DNA of 64,000 bases from contig CM036170.1 of assembly GCA_020631735.1 (NCBI GenBank), forward strand, positions 66,541,737 to 66,605,736. Reading direction: 5' to 3'. The stretch comes from Saccharum officinarum (taxonomy: Eukaryota > Streptophyta > Magnoliopsida > Poales > Poaceae). The notes beneath the pieces are model-generated. The model worked only from the letters and a program-made list of their open reading frames with translations, was not told where the DNA came from and did no database searches. Shown piece by piece: positions 37,293 to 49,007 of this stretch (its first letter is position 1; each line of letters opens with the position of its first letter). The translations under genes were made by a program, and so were the position numbers.

Positions 37293-38084
37293 CTAGCAAA
37301 CATGCACGTGCGTTGCAACGGGATCCAATACGTAGTGAGCTGTAGTATGGGTCATGAGTTTGATTCAAAAATTAAATTAATTAGTGGTAAAAATCTTTGT
37401 TTCTTAAAGAGTCAAAGATTAAAATGGCTTTGATCTCTTATTTATTTGTTTTACTCTTATTATATTTATTAGAACACGAAAAAACCAGGTGAAAAAAATA
37501 ATAAAAACAAAATAAAAAAGTCGAGCTAGTGTAAAAACATCCATGAGAAAAAAAACTGAGCATACTCGAAGCCAATTAAGTAGAAACAGTCATGAAAAAA
37601 ATTGTTATGTACTTAAGAAAAGAAAAAAAATCAGAACATATTCGGAGCCAAGCGAAAACCGTCCAAATAAACGTAAAGCAACACGTACTCGGAGCTAGTA
37701 CAAACGGACAAACCGAAAAAAAGGTAAAAAAAGAACAGAAAAGAAACGAAACAAAGGAATTCTACCCTTCTTTCCTCTTTATTAGATTTATATTCTTATA
37801 TTTTTGCATTTGAATTAAGATTCCTATTCTGATTACTTGGAGTTGGAGAGATCTAATTGGATCAAGATTCCTAGTTGTCCATGTTACTATATTTTTTTCT
37901 ATTTGATTAAGATTCCTATGTATCCGAAATCGGAGAGATTTAATTGGATTAGGATTTCTCGTTCCTAGTTATATAAAAAGAAGGGCTATAAACAGTTTTT
38001 CACATTCACAAAGTTAGTTAAAAGAATGGCCGAACCAAAAAAATAGGTGGAGAGAAATTTTGTCTCTTTATTATAAGATATAGA
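37293..38084 (-). mobile_element. Small non-autonomous Helitron, copy 1
   Basis: On the minus strand it starts TCTATATCTTATAATAAAG at 38084. It ends with the hairpin region CCCGTTGCAACGCACGTG and then GCTAG followed by host T at 37293-37292. That is the Helitron plan: 5' TC, a 3' hairpin, and CTRR before T. It matches the element at 61747-62535 over its whole length (about 85-90% by eye). It has no open reading frame of note. A TATATAAAAAG box near 37971 could drive a transcript on the plus strand. Confidence 0.75.
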
Positions 38085-38697
38085 AATGCATATTTTTTTT
38101 CAGAAAACTACTTGAATAATTTTCTGAAAAAATATTTCTTAAAGTCCAATAACCTCTTAACTTTTGCGGAAGTTCAATTTACCTCCTAGTGACTACTGAC
38201 GTGCCATGTAGAATGGCTGACGCACCTTAGCCAAAAACTCCTTCAATACTGGGTCAGGAAGTTAAACCAAACAATTTCAAAAATGAACAAATCTAAAGAT
38301 CTGATTTTAAAGATGTAGAAGAGACAAATCGGACTCTCATGGTAGTTGAGGGGCCCTAGGATGTTAGCATGTTAGATAGACTTTTTTCAAAGAAGAAATG
38401 GATGGAGGTGGTCGAGCAGCCTGCAGCCCAACTACGTTGTGCAACTTTGGATGGCCTAGTAGCGCTAAGACTGGGCCAAAATAAGTATAGAGAAGGAGAT
38501 AATCCAGCTTCTTGGGCCTGCCGTTCCTTTATCTCTGCGTGGGCCAGCCCACCTCCGACCTCTTTGATTACTTTTGCCGATTTTAGTCTCACTCGATTTT
38601 TGTGATAAACAACCCAGTTCGTTGTCGTTATCGTTGAAAGAACTAGCAAAGTGCTACACGCAAATTGCACCGTGTGGTTTAACTCTAGTACAATTTA
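38085..38697. other. Unassigned spacer
   Basis: No supported gene. Short open frames on both strands near 38360-38670 lack recognisable domains. Confidence 0.45.
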
Positions 38698-38930
38698 GGT
38701 CCTATTTGGATCTTATTCTTATAGTGATTATAGATAATGATATAAACTACAGATTCTAGAAAAAAAAGAGGTGTTTTGAATCTCACTCTCACGCTGATCA
38801 TTGCCTTTGTACAGTGAAAATTTTCAAATAGCAAGATTCTCCAAATAAGTACAATCTTATTTTAGAATCTAATCGTTTGGATCTCATTCTCATTTTTCTA
38901 CTCATTTTCTTATGAAATCCAAATAAGATC
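38698..38930. mobile_element. Tourist-like MITE (PIF/Harbinger type), 233 bp
   Basis: Terminal inverted repeats GGTCCTATTTGGAT and, on the other strand, GATCTTATTTGGAT, flanked by TTA on both sides (38695-38697, 38931-38933). It is AT-rich and non-coding. Confidence 0.75.
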
Positions 38931-39056
38931 TTAAATTCAGCCCATTTTGATAGATATATATTTTTTTAAAATTCAAGACTAAAGTATTGTATACCTAAGG
39001 AAAAATAAGGCTAATGATCATGTTCTTAACACAAGTGGCATCCATGACTATTTAGT

Positions 39057-39470
39057 CTTTTTTAACGCAATAGCAGGAGCTCTGTCTTTCAATTAAGGAC
39101 AGAGAAAGATGGTTTATGTATAAAGCATATAGATGAAAACATGGCCCTCATAGCCAAAACAGGAGACAAATGAAAAACTGAAACCGCTCTCCTGGAGCAC
39201 TAGCCCCCAGTAGCGAAGGTCCTCTTCCTCTGTTCTATGTCCTCTTTTTATTCCTGTAGCTACGTGGAATGCTGATTCTGTAACATTGTTGAAGATTCTC
39301 TTGTTTCTTTCTTTCCAAAGGTTAGTCTGGATCCGCTCCTTGCTATAATGTTTGATAATGCCATGACCTCTTATGTATGGAATCGTGTGGAGTAGCGTCG
39401 CCGTCCTTATGTCATGCTCATTAGCTGATGGATTCATCAACCTTTCCTCTTGCTACAGATTGTGTCAACC
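39057..39470 (-). mobile_element. LINE D: 3' end of an L1-type LINE
   Basis: The frame 39440-39114 carries NLWKERNKRIFNN, the conserved RT C-terminal signature of grass LINEs. It ends TTAATTGAAAGACAGAGCTC and GCGTTAAAAAAG at 39057. The 5' limit is approximate and no target duplication was found. Confidence 0.7.
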
Positions 39471-40869
39471 ATTATATATATGGATCACTTCTTATATTTT
39501 ATTATTACTAGGTTAGTGCCCGTGCGTTGCAACGGGATAAAAATCATATATGCATGACAAAAGGGAAGAATCAACCCAACCACACACAATTCATTGCTGC
39601 CATAATACAATGCAGATCATTTAAATCGATGGTGCTCCTTTTGAACAGAGCACCTATCTGTGTTTGTGAATTTGATAGCAAACATGATCAACACGACAGT
39701 ACAAAAATAAAAGATTACAGTCATCCAAGGAGAACAGTGCTTGATAACTGCTGCAAGTTTTATAAAACTATGTCACAAACATATTCGACGTGATGTTAAT
39801 GCTATCGTGTTTGTTCATCCTTGTACCCAGGCCAACCTCACCTTATTCCACCATAGTCGCATCCACAACTCAGGCATCACGAAACTCACCTTGCCAACTC
39901 ATCCCTGGAGCAGGAACATTGTAAACAGTTACCAGAACCATGATCAATTGTCTAGATAGCCCATTTGCATGCACAAAAAATACAAACAATTAATAGAACA
40001 ATAATTCTAAAAATGAGAACATCCTGGATGGGAACAACATTAAGGAGCTATAAGCTTATTAGTTAATGATTTATGACCTAATAAGCAAATGAGTTGAATA
40101 AAAAAAGTTATCATTCTTATCAATTATCATTGTTTCCTTACCAATGAGCATATGCCAAACCTGGTGAATCATATGCCAAACATTCAGGCTATCGACAAAG
40201 TACAAAATAGCATAACCATTTTTTAAAACTTCAACATGCTCCCTGGTGAATCAAATGTCATTGAATAAAAGCATATGCCAAACCTTGAACGCCCCCAATT
40301 GGCAACTCATTTGCACAGAGATTTGCAACTTCAACAAAGAAAACATGAACTAAAATATAGATTAAACAGTGCCAAAGGGAACTTAAAATCTATCTTGCAC
40401 TGTTTGGACTATAAGCATCCAAACAGTCTTGAGATGTTTTTCCTCAGCTGGACAAGCACTCTAGAGAATGATCAATTTCAATTTTTTGAACTTTAAAAAA
40501 AATTAAAATGGCATCATGAAATTGTCTCGATTAAAGTTTCCCACAAATTCACAATAGCTCACAAACATTGAGCCAATGCAAAATCATCCCACGCGTAATG
40601 GAATCAGGTAACTGCTACTACTCTGATTACATCCCTATGCACAGTTACACACGTTATTATCCAAAAACTCGAAAATATAACCATCGCAACACCATCTGAT
40701 AAAAATATTAGGGTCCAATGTGCAGTTGTGCACTTTACTTTAAATTTGATAATGAATTTATGGTTTCTTTATGTAGAAGAATGTGCTGAAAGTTCAGTAC
40801 ACTAAGCAGCTACTATGTGACTCAGGTGAGATAATTCAACTGATCCAAAAAGCAAGAGAGCAAGCCAAC

Positions 40870-41038
40870 CTGATATGCTAATGGTATCCATGTCAGGGGA
40901 GTCATCCTGAAGGAAACGCAACACATTATGCATGCCCTTTAAAACCATATTCATTCCCATTTCGTCCCATGTGCTGCATCTGAACCTCATATTCCCATCT
41001 CGCACTCCAACACTTGCAGCCACACGAACCTGCTTGAC
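40870..41038 (-). pseudogene. Exon-like gene fragment inside the Helitron
   Basis: A 169-bp stretch with acceptor GAGCAG at 41039 and donor GTTGGC at 40869 is open throughout. It encodes [19 protein letters not shown], then [20 protein letters not shown], then [17 protein letters not shown]. Codon use and splice sites look genic, but I do not recognise the family. The minus-strand orientation equals that of the Helitron. Confidence 0.5.
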
Positions 41039-41294
41039 CTGCTCCTCGCAAAAAAATGTCATGCTAAATCATTTTATCCATTTCAAAAACTCACAGGTGT
41101 TGGAGTATGTGTTTAGGCCCATGAGGCTAAGGCCCATGTGGCCCATGTATGGAACCTATATAGCTACCCTTCTAGGGTTAGCCCTAATCAATAGAGTCTC
41201 TAATTCTAGCATGGTATCAGCAGCCTAGTTTCTTCCCCTTCCCCTACACCCGCCGCCGCCTCTGGCTGCCGGCCGGCCAGCCGCCGCCGCAGCC

Positions 41295-44200
41295 ATGGCC
41301 GGCCACTCCTCCCCTCCTCCCTCCTACTATGCCTACTTCCCCTCCCTCTCCAACCCTTCCTGGGCCCAGATCGCTGCCCGCCCTCTTCCTGGAGCTCCTG
41401 GCGCACCCGCCGCCGGGGCCATGGCCGCGACTGGGACCGAGCTCGGCATGCCGGGGGGTTCCAGTGAGGCGGCCTCCTCCCCTCTGGTGACCGCGCAGCC
41501 CCTGGCGGCCACTGATGTCGAGCCGCACCCAGGAGCGGATCTCCAGCCGCGCCCGCACCAGGGGGCGGACCTCCTGCCGCGCCCACACCTGGGGGCGGAT
41601 CTCCAGCCGCGCCCCCACCTGGGGGCGGATCTCCAGCCGCGCCCACCCATCCAACCCGCCATCAACTCCTCCCAGGCCGACCACCACCTCCAGCCCTCCA
41701 TCACTGCTCCCCTAGCCGATCCTCTGGCTGCCCTCCGCACCAGGCAGCCAGCCCCTGTCCTTCCCTCTGTTCTTCCATCGCAGTCCGGCCTCCATCCTCT
41801 CCTGGCGCCGCTGCTTCTTGGTGGCAACACCAGTTCCCTCACCACTGCTCCACCTCCGGGCCCGGACTCCGCCCTCGCCGCTGCTCTCGTCGCGGCTCGG
41901 GCTGCCGCCGCGGAGGGGCAGGCTCGCGTTCGGGCTGCAGCCCTCGCGTGGGAACGAGAGCGTGACGCAGCCGATGCCTTGGCCCGCCAGATCGCTGAGG
42001 CAGAGCACCTCCTCGTCTCTCCCACTCCACGGGACGTTGGAGCCCACTCCTCCGCCTCGCCTGGCCGCCGCGCCCCCCATCCCGCTGTCCTCTGGCACGA
42101 TCCGGCTGACCCGCTCGTGGCACAGCTTCACTACCAGGCCGGGGGGTCCAGAACATTCGCCTCCTCGTTCCGGTCGTCCTTGAGCCGGAGTCGCCCTCCT
42201 ACGCCCGCTGGCGGGACCTCGTGCTTCTCACTCTTCGCCGCTATGCCCTCGACGACCACGTGCTTGTTGATACCTTGGTCGCCGTTCAAACTCCATCATG
42301 GCTTCGCCTGGACAGCATCGTCCTCTCCTGGATCCTGGGGACAATCTCCCTGGACCTCCACGACCTCGTCCGCACCTCACCTGACGCGCGCCGGGCATGG
42401 CTAGCCCTTGAGGGTCAGTTCTTGGGCAACGCCGAGGCCCGGGCCCTGCGCCTCGACGCGAGCTTCCGGACGTTCGTCCAGGGTGACCTCTCCGTCGGTG
42501 AGTTCTGCCGCCGGATGAAGGGCATGGCGGACTCCCTGGGGGACCTTGGGTGGCCCGTGGAGGATCGCATCTTGGTCCTCAACGTCCTCCGGGGGCTCAG
42601 CGACCGCTACGCCCACCTTCGGACGTGGATCACCCGCCAGCGGCCCTTCCCCACCTTCCTGGAGGTCCGTGACGATCTCGTCATGGAGGAGCTCACGCAG
42701 GGCCAACAGCCGGGCTCCACCTCGTCCACCGGCTCGTCGTCCTCCTCGACAGCCCTGGCTGCTACTTCGCCACGTCCGTCTGCTCCACCGCGGTCGACCG
42801 CTCCACCACCGCCGTCTCTCCTGGGCCCTCCTCCTCCCTCCGGGCCGAGCGGAGGTGGGGGGGTCGTGGCACTCGTCGTCGTCGTGGCGGGGGCCGCGGG
42901 GGTGGCCGGGGGGTCCACCCCAGGCTCCGGCACCGGCTGGGCCACACGGGGGGGCACCATGGCCTTCGTTTCAGAACCCGTGGTCCGGTCGCATCTCCAT
43001 GTGGCCCTACCACGCCCCCGGAGCCGACACTCGTCCACCGGTGGCCATGCTCACCGCGCCGTGGGTTCCACCCTCCGGGACTCCACCGGGGGTCGCCGGC
43101 TGGGACCAGGCGGCCCTGGCTCGCTCATTCAGCACCATGGGCCTGACACCTCCGGTCGGACCTGAGTGGATCGCTGATTCGGGGGCCACCTACCACACCA
43201 CTCCTGACCCCGGTATACTGTCGTCGATTCACTCTCCCTCTTCCTCTCTTCCTTCGTCCATTATGGTCGCAAATGGTTCTTGTATTCCTGTCTCCTCTGT
43301 GGGTACCGCCGGTGCCCATGGCTCCTTTCGTCTTCCTGATGTTCTTGTTGCTCCTTCCATGGTTCATAATCTTCTTTCTATTCGACGTTTTACCGCTGAC
43401 AATTCTTGTTCTGTGGAATTTGACTCTTCTGGTCTTACTGTGAAGGATTTGGCTTCCCGGCGTCCTCTGCTCCGATGTGACAGCACCGGGCCCCTTTACA
43501 CCCTTCGCTTCCCGGCGGCGCATTCGTCTTCTTCGCCGTCCCTTTTGTCAGCTGCCTTCGCCGCTTCTACTTCCTCTACTACCTGGCACCGGCGCCTCGG
43601 CCATCCTGGACGTGATGCCCTGATACAGCTCAGTCGTAGCTCTGGTCTTTCATGTACTCGAGCTCATGATGAGCAACTGTGTCATGCGTGCCAATTGGGC
43701 CGACATGTTCGTCTTCCTTTTTCTAGTTCTTCTTCTCATGCGGCCCGCATTTTTGATCTTGTACATTGCGACCTATGGACCTCTCCTGTCATCAGTATTT
43801 CTGGTTATAAGTACTATCTTGTGGTTGTTGATGATTTTTCGCATTATTCATGGACTTTTCCCCTACGTGCGAAGTCGGATACGTTCACCACGCTCCTTCA
43901 CTTCTTTGCTTGGGTGTCTACTCAGTTCGGTCTCACCATCAAGGCCGTCCAGTGTGACAATGGTCGCGAGTTTGACAACTCCACCTCCCGAGCTTTCTTC
44001 CTCTCTCACGGTGTTCAGTTGCGCATGTCTTGCCCATACACCTCTTCGCAGAATGGCAAGGCAGAGCGGATGATTCGCACCACCAACGACACCGTGCGGA
44101 CTCTTCTGTTTCAGGCCTCTCTTCCTGCTCGCTTCTGGGCTGAGGGCCTGCACACCTCCACCTACCTTCTTAACCGCCTTCCTTCCGCTGCCTGTCCCGC

Positions 44201-46505
44201 TCCCACCCCTCACCACGCCCTCTTCGGTACCCCGCCTCGGTACGATCACCTCCGCGTGTTTGGGTGTGCTTGTTACCCCAACACCGCCGCCACCTCTTCT
44301 CACAAGCTGGACCCTCGATCCACGCTCTGTGTCTTCCTCGGTTACTCCCCAGATCACAAGGGGTACCGATGCTTCGACCTTGCCTCCCGACGTGTTCTCA
44401 TCTCGCGCCATGTGGTGTTCGATGAGTCCGTCTTTCCCTTTTCCGGCACCTCTACTTCTCCGGTCCCTGACCCAACCACCCTGTTTCCCACTGACCCGGT
44501 GGTCCAACCACCTTTCTTGTGGTCTCCTGCAGGTACCGCTTCACCGCGCTCCGCGCCGGCCACCGGTCCCGGCTCCCCTGCGAGTCCGGGCCCCTCGTCC
44601 TCCGGCGCGGCCCCGTCTCCTTCAGTTGGTGCAGACCCGGGGCCTTCGTCCCCCGCTTCTGCCCCGGGGGGGTCGTGCCGGTTGCCGACGCCGGATCCCA
44701 TCTCGGCACCCGCACCGGCGCCTCCGTCGAGGTTCGCCGCGCCGGTACGGGTCTACCAGCGCAGGCCGCGGCCTCCGCCGCTCGCGGTCCCTTCTCCACC
44801 GGGGACACCGACACCGCCGCCACTGTCTCCGCCGGCCCGTGGTACCCCGCCGGTCTACCACCCGCCGCTGCTTCACCGACACCCGCGGCATGTTCACCCG
44901 ATGGTGACACGACACGCGGCTGGCACCTTGCCGCCTCGTGTCCTCGCGGCTTCGACTGACGACGCGGTGGTCTCTCCGGTACCCTCCTCCGTCCGCGACG
45001 CCCTGCTGGACCCTCACTGGCGCCGCGCGATGGAAGAGGAGTATGCCGCGCTACTCGCCAACCAGACGTGGGAGTTGGTGCCCCGGCCGCCGGGCGCCAA
45101 TGTCGTCACCGGCAAGTGGATTTGGACTCACAAGCGCCGAGCGGACGGCTCTCTCGAGCGCTACAAGGCTCGATGGGTCCTCCGGGGTTTCACTCAGCGC
45201 CCTGGCGTCGACTACGATGAGACCTTCAGCCCGGTGGTCAAGCCGGCCACAGTCCGTACAGTGCTATCGCTGGCGCTTGCTCGGTCTTGGCCCATCCACC
45301 AGCTGGATGTCAAGAACGCCTTCCTCCACGGCCTTCTTACCGAGACGGTGTACTGCAGTCAGCCGGCGGGGTTCGTCGACACCACCCGTCCTGACATGGT
45401 CTGCCGGCTCAACAGGTCCCTCTATGGCCTCAAGCAGGCACCTCGGGCGTGGAACCACCGGTTCGCTACTTTCTTGATGACCCTGGGATTCGTGGAGGCC
45501 AAGTCTGATACGTCCCTGTTCGTCTACCACCATGGGGCCGACACTGCATACTTGTTGCTCTATGTTGATGACATTGTCCTCACCGCCTCCAGCGAGCCAC
45601 TTCTCCGGCGGATCATTGCAGCTCTCCAGCAGGAGTTTGCGATGAAGGACCTGGGTGAGCTCCACCACTTCCTCGGTGTCACTGTTGAGCACCGTCCTGC
45701 TGGGCTTCTTCTTCATCAGCAGCAGTACACTCGGGATATCCTGGAGCGGGCTGGGATGTCTGACTGCAAGCCCTGCTCCACTCCGGTCGACACTCAGGGC
45801 AAGCTGTCGGAGACTGAGGGACCTCCGGTGGCCGACCCCACTGCGTACAGGAGTCTTGCCGGGGCCCTTCAGTACCTCACCTTCACCCGGCCGGACATCA
45901 CCTATGCAGTTCAGCAGGTCTGCCTTCACATGCATGATCCCCGGGAGCCTCACCTCACGGCTCTCAAGCGCCTCCTCCGCTACCTCCGGGGCACCCTCGA
46001 CTACGGCCTCCTACTCCACCGGGCCTCCTCCACCGACCTCGTCGTCTACACCGATGCTGACTGGGCCGGGTGCCCGGATACGCGTCGCTCCACCTCCGGC
46101 TACGCCGTCTTTCTGGGCGGTAACCTGGTGTCTTGGTCGTCCAAGCGCCAGCCAGTGGTCTCCCGATCCAGCGCCGAGGCGGAGTACCGCGCCGTTGCTA
46201 ACGGCGTGGCAGAGGCCGCCTGGCTCAGGCAGCTGCTGGCGGAGTTGCACACTCCACCCTCCCGGAGCACACTGATCTACTGCGACAACGTCAGTGCGGT
46301 TTACCTCTCCACCAACCCCATCCAGCACCAGCGGACGAAGCATGTGGAGATCGACCTCCATTTTGTTCGTGATCGGGTGGCCATGGGCGAGGTGCGGGTC
46401 CTTCACGTTCCGACGACCTCCCAGTTCGCGGACATCTTCACTAAAGGCCTCCCATCCTCGACCTTCACAGAGTTTCGATCCAGCCTCAACATCACCGGTG
46501 GCTAG
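41295..46505 (+). CDS. Copia gag-pol polyprotein, three one-base breaks in gag
   Basis: Starts MAGHSSPPPSYY. A Pro/Ala-rich N-terminus with a 10-residue tandem repeat is followed by a UBN2-type gag (SYARWRDLVLLTL, LDASFRTFVQGDL, MADSLGDLGW). Frame changes are needed at the G runs 42141-42146, 42857-42863 and 42908-42913; one missing G in each explains all three. From 42970 one frame is open to 46505. It has protease WIADSGATYHTT; integrase zinc finger HRRLGHP..CHACQLG; DDE residues in HCDLW, QCDNGREF and NGKAER; RT with KWIWTHKRRADG and YVDD; and RNase H with TDADWAGC and SSAEAEYRA. Catalytic residues are all present. Codon use is strongly GC-rich, unlike the flanks. Confidence 0.9.
41522..41650 (+). 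repeat. 30-bp tandem repeat in the copia gag N-terminus
   Basis: Four units of about 30 bp encode GADLQPRPHL-type decapeptides. Units 3 and 4 differ by only a base or two, so copy number probably changes by slippage. Confidence 0.85.
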
Positions 46506-46706
46506 TTGCGTCTGTGGGGGGTTGTGTGTGTTCTTTCTTGTTTCAGCCTTGAACTCCGCTGCGCCGGTAGTTCAGACTGCGGGGGGGTGTTGGAGTATGT
46601 GTTTAGGCCCATGAGGCTAAGGCCCATGTGGCCCATGTATGGAACCTATATAGCTACCCTTCTAGGGTTAGCCCTAATCAATAGAGTCTCTAATTCTAGC
46701 AACAGG

Positions 46707-47404
46707 TGATATACAACATAAGTTGAAGACGATTTGTACTATGCATGGCAACGATGTAGCATAATTCTTATACTGGGTGAGATTTTTCTTCAACCTCCCC
46801 CAATTTGTGTGTCGTTTCAAACCGCCATGTGCAGCTCAATTGCAGGATCACATTTCGTTCCTCAACCGATAACTAATGGCTCCCAATGCATCAACCCTGT
46901 TCTCCCCTAATCCCATGTTGTGGCACTACCACAGCTGCTTCACCCATCACTCAAAGTCCTCCCCTAATCCCGTCACTTAGTCATTACCACCACTGTTCCA
47001 TCGATGAAAGCAACAACATCACAACACGATCCCAACCGAGCAAACTGAAATAAACCGTACATTAGCAGACAAGCTTCCTCGTCAGGTCCTGCTCGACACT
47101 GTTAGCAGCAAGGCTATCCCCGTCAAGTCTTGCTTGATGACACTGCTTGTTAATGCCCGGCCTTGCTTGATGACACTGCTTGTTGATGCCCGGTCAATCC
47201 GCCAGCATGTGAACAACGCCGTCCTAGAATGTGTTCTGTGAGGGACATCACAGCCTGGTCAATATATATGGAAATGCATCATTTATCCAATCTGATATAT
47301 TTTTTTAATAAAATACAAAGAACAACTTAGCCTGATGCAGAAGAAGGCAAACCAAAAAAAATTTGGCAAAAATATGGCCCAAGTCTGTAGCGTGATGATG
47401 ACAC
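46707..47404 (-). other. Helitron interior right of the copia element
   Basis: Mixed sequence without a supported gene. A short duplicated phrase CTTGATGACACTGCTTGTT occurs at 47130 and 47166. Confidence 0.4.
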
Positions 47405-47674
47405 AACAACAACAACAACAACATAGCCTTTTGTCCCAAGCAAGTTGGGGTAGGCTAGAGATGAAACCCAAAAGAGACGAGAAACAGGGAGACACATAAA
47501 GGGACATAAATGGCACAAGACAAAAAGATGTCACGGTTCAGGCACGTTGATTGCCAATCTCCAAGCGCTCCTGTCCATAGCTAAATCCTTGGAGATATTC
47601 CACTCCTTAAGATCTCTCTTAACGGACTCGTCCCAAGTTAGTTTAGGTCGACCTCTACCGCTCTTGACCTCCTA
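47405..47674 (-). mobile_element. RTE-clade LINE 3' end
   Basis: The minus strand encodes GRGRPKLTWDESVKRDLKEW, then NISKDLAMDRSAWRLAINVPEP and a stop, the C-terminal signature of plant RTE LINEs. The 3' UTR has CTACCCCAACTTGCTTGGG and ends in a (TTG)n tail (47405-47425). Everything upstream is missing. Confidence 0.8.
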
Positions 47675-49007
47675 CAAAAATCAAATGAATTAATCAATAC
47701 CTTGCAAGATTCACCTACCTTCAGACAATGGTCAATCAGCCAAACGAAAATAGGAGTAGAAATCAACTATCTAATTACTTGGAAGATTAGAAAATGGAAG
47801 CTAGGATAGGAACAATTAAATTCAGAAATCAATTAATCACCATGGTTAAGGGGCTGCAACATTTTTCATAATCGAAATTTCTCAGAATCCGATCCTTCTA
47901 TATGCTTGAAGGAAATGGGTGCATGGTGCATTGATCAAGCAAAATAGTAAAGTTTAGAAGCAAGACATTTTAAAAAGCAAACATTACCAAGAATATAACA
48001 ATAGAAATGGTAGTTTCTTGCATTGAAGAATATATACTTTGATCAAAGTAAAATGTATCATGATAGATTTGAGGTTGATAATGGACAAGTAGTAAATACA
48101 GAGGACTTATTAAAGCAAAAAAAACCACCAGCAAAGATTAACGCTCATGGTGATTAACTAAGTTATTTTATTACCTACAACCAAAAACTCAGAACCTGAT
48201 TAGCTATGTACTCCTCATAACCTGATTAGGCTACCTACTACTCGAATTTGATGTGGCCATCACCCAGAGCAGGTCGTCCAAGATGGCCTGGCATTTGTCG
48301 CTGACCATCAGACCATGCACGCATCACTAGTGCCGCCGCTGAAGCTCGAATGAGATTCAACTCAGAGAAAAGAAAGAAAACCCAACCCGATCCAAGGCCT
48401 AGGCCGCACTGCCGGGTAGGGTTAACTCAGTCACTTGTGACGTTAGAGATGAACTGTTGTAGGGTATCCTTGGCGTCGTTGGCGACCATGCCATTGGCGG
48501 TGTCATGGCCTTCTCTTGATGTGTCGCGAATCCACCACCGTGGCCACACCCCAAAAGCTCGTTGCAGCAATCACCTTCTAGGCGACGATAGGCTGGTGGC
48601 GGATGAGGCTCAATCGTGACGACAAGCTAGATGCGGCGGAGGAGGCTCGATCCAGAGTGAGGAGGGGGGGATCTAGTGGCGCAGTCGCCTACTCACCCCT
48701 CTGTCGGTCTTCACGGAGCGACCGGGTGTGGCGGTGGCGTGACAGGGCAAGGCGAGCTGGCGGAACCGGCAGGGGTGGGCCGGGGCGGGACCGCTGCATC
48801 GACGGGAGAGGGCCGGGGCAGCGGCGGGCGGCGGCGGCGGGACAGGTCAGGGCGACAGGGTAGGGGGCTTTTTTTCTCGATTGATCGATGGCTGGGGAGT
48901 AAGGAGGGGACGCGTGCAGAAGAGAAGTGGGGGCGAGCGAATGACTACGCTAGTTTTCGCTCGCCCCGGTGAACGATTCTCTTGTAAATTTTTTTTAGTA
49001 GTAGGGA
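47675..49007 (-). other. Helitron 5' portion, including a GC-rich block
   Basis: The part 48250-48900 is GC-rich with overlapping open frames on both strands. It may be a captured first exon or promoter, but no family is recognisable. Confidence 0.4.

Larger units (their letters stand above)
41098..46701 (+). mobile_element. Full-length copia LTR retrotransposon, very young
   Basis: Two 114-bp LTRs (41098-41211, 46588-46701) are identical at every base I compared. The target duplication ACAGG is exact (41093-41097, 46702-46706). A primer site TGGTATCAGCAGCC starts at 41212, and a tract GCGGGGGGG abuts the 3' LTR. Domain order is gag, protease, integrase, RT, RNase H, so it belongs to copia. 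Very short LTRs suggest the Ale/Retrofit lineage (inference). The LTR holds a TATATAG box near 41158. It lies inside the 9.5-kb Helitron. Confidence 0.95.
39508..49007 (-). mobile_element. Probable Helitron, 9.5 kb including a copia insertion
   Basis: The minus-strand 5' end TCCCTACTACTAAAAAAAA lies at 49007 after a host A. The 3' end is hairpin CCCGTTGCAACGCACGGG, then CACTAACCTAG at 39508, then host T. Removing the copia element leaves about 3.9 kb without Rep/helicase sequence, hence non-autonomous. It carries at least one exon-like fragment (40870-41038) and a GC-rich part (48250-48900), which is typical of gene-capturing grass Helitrons. The two ends are paired by structure only; an unrelated pairing cannot be excluded. 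Confidence 0.6.

Noticed and set aside
44354..45953. Several long antisense frames opposite the copia pol
   Set aside because: Shadows of a GC-rich coding region.
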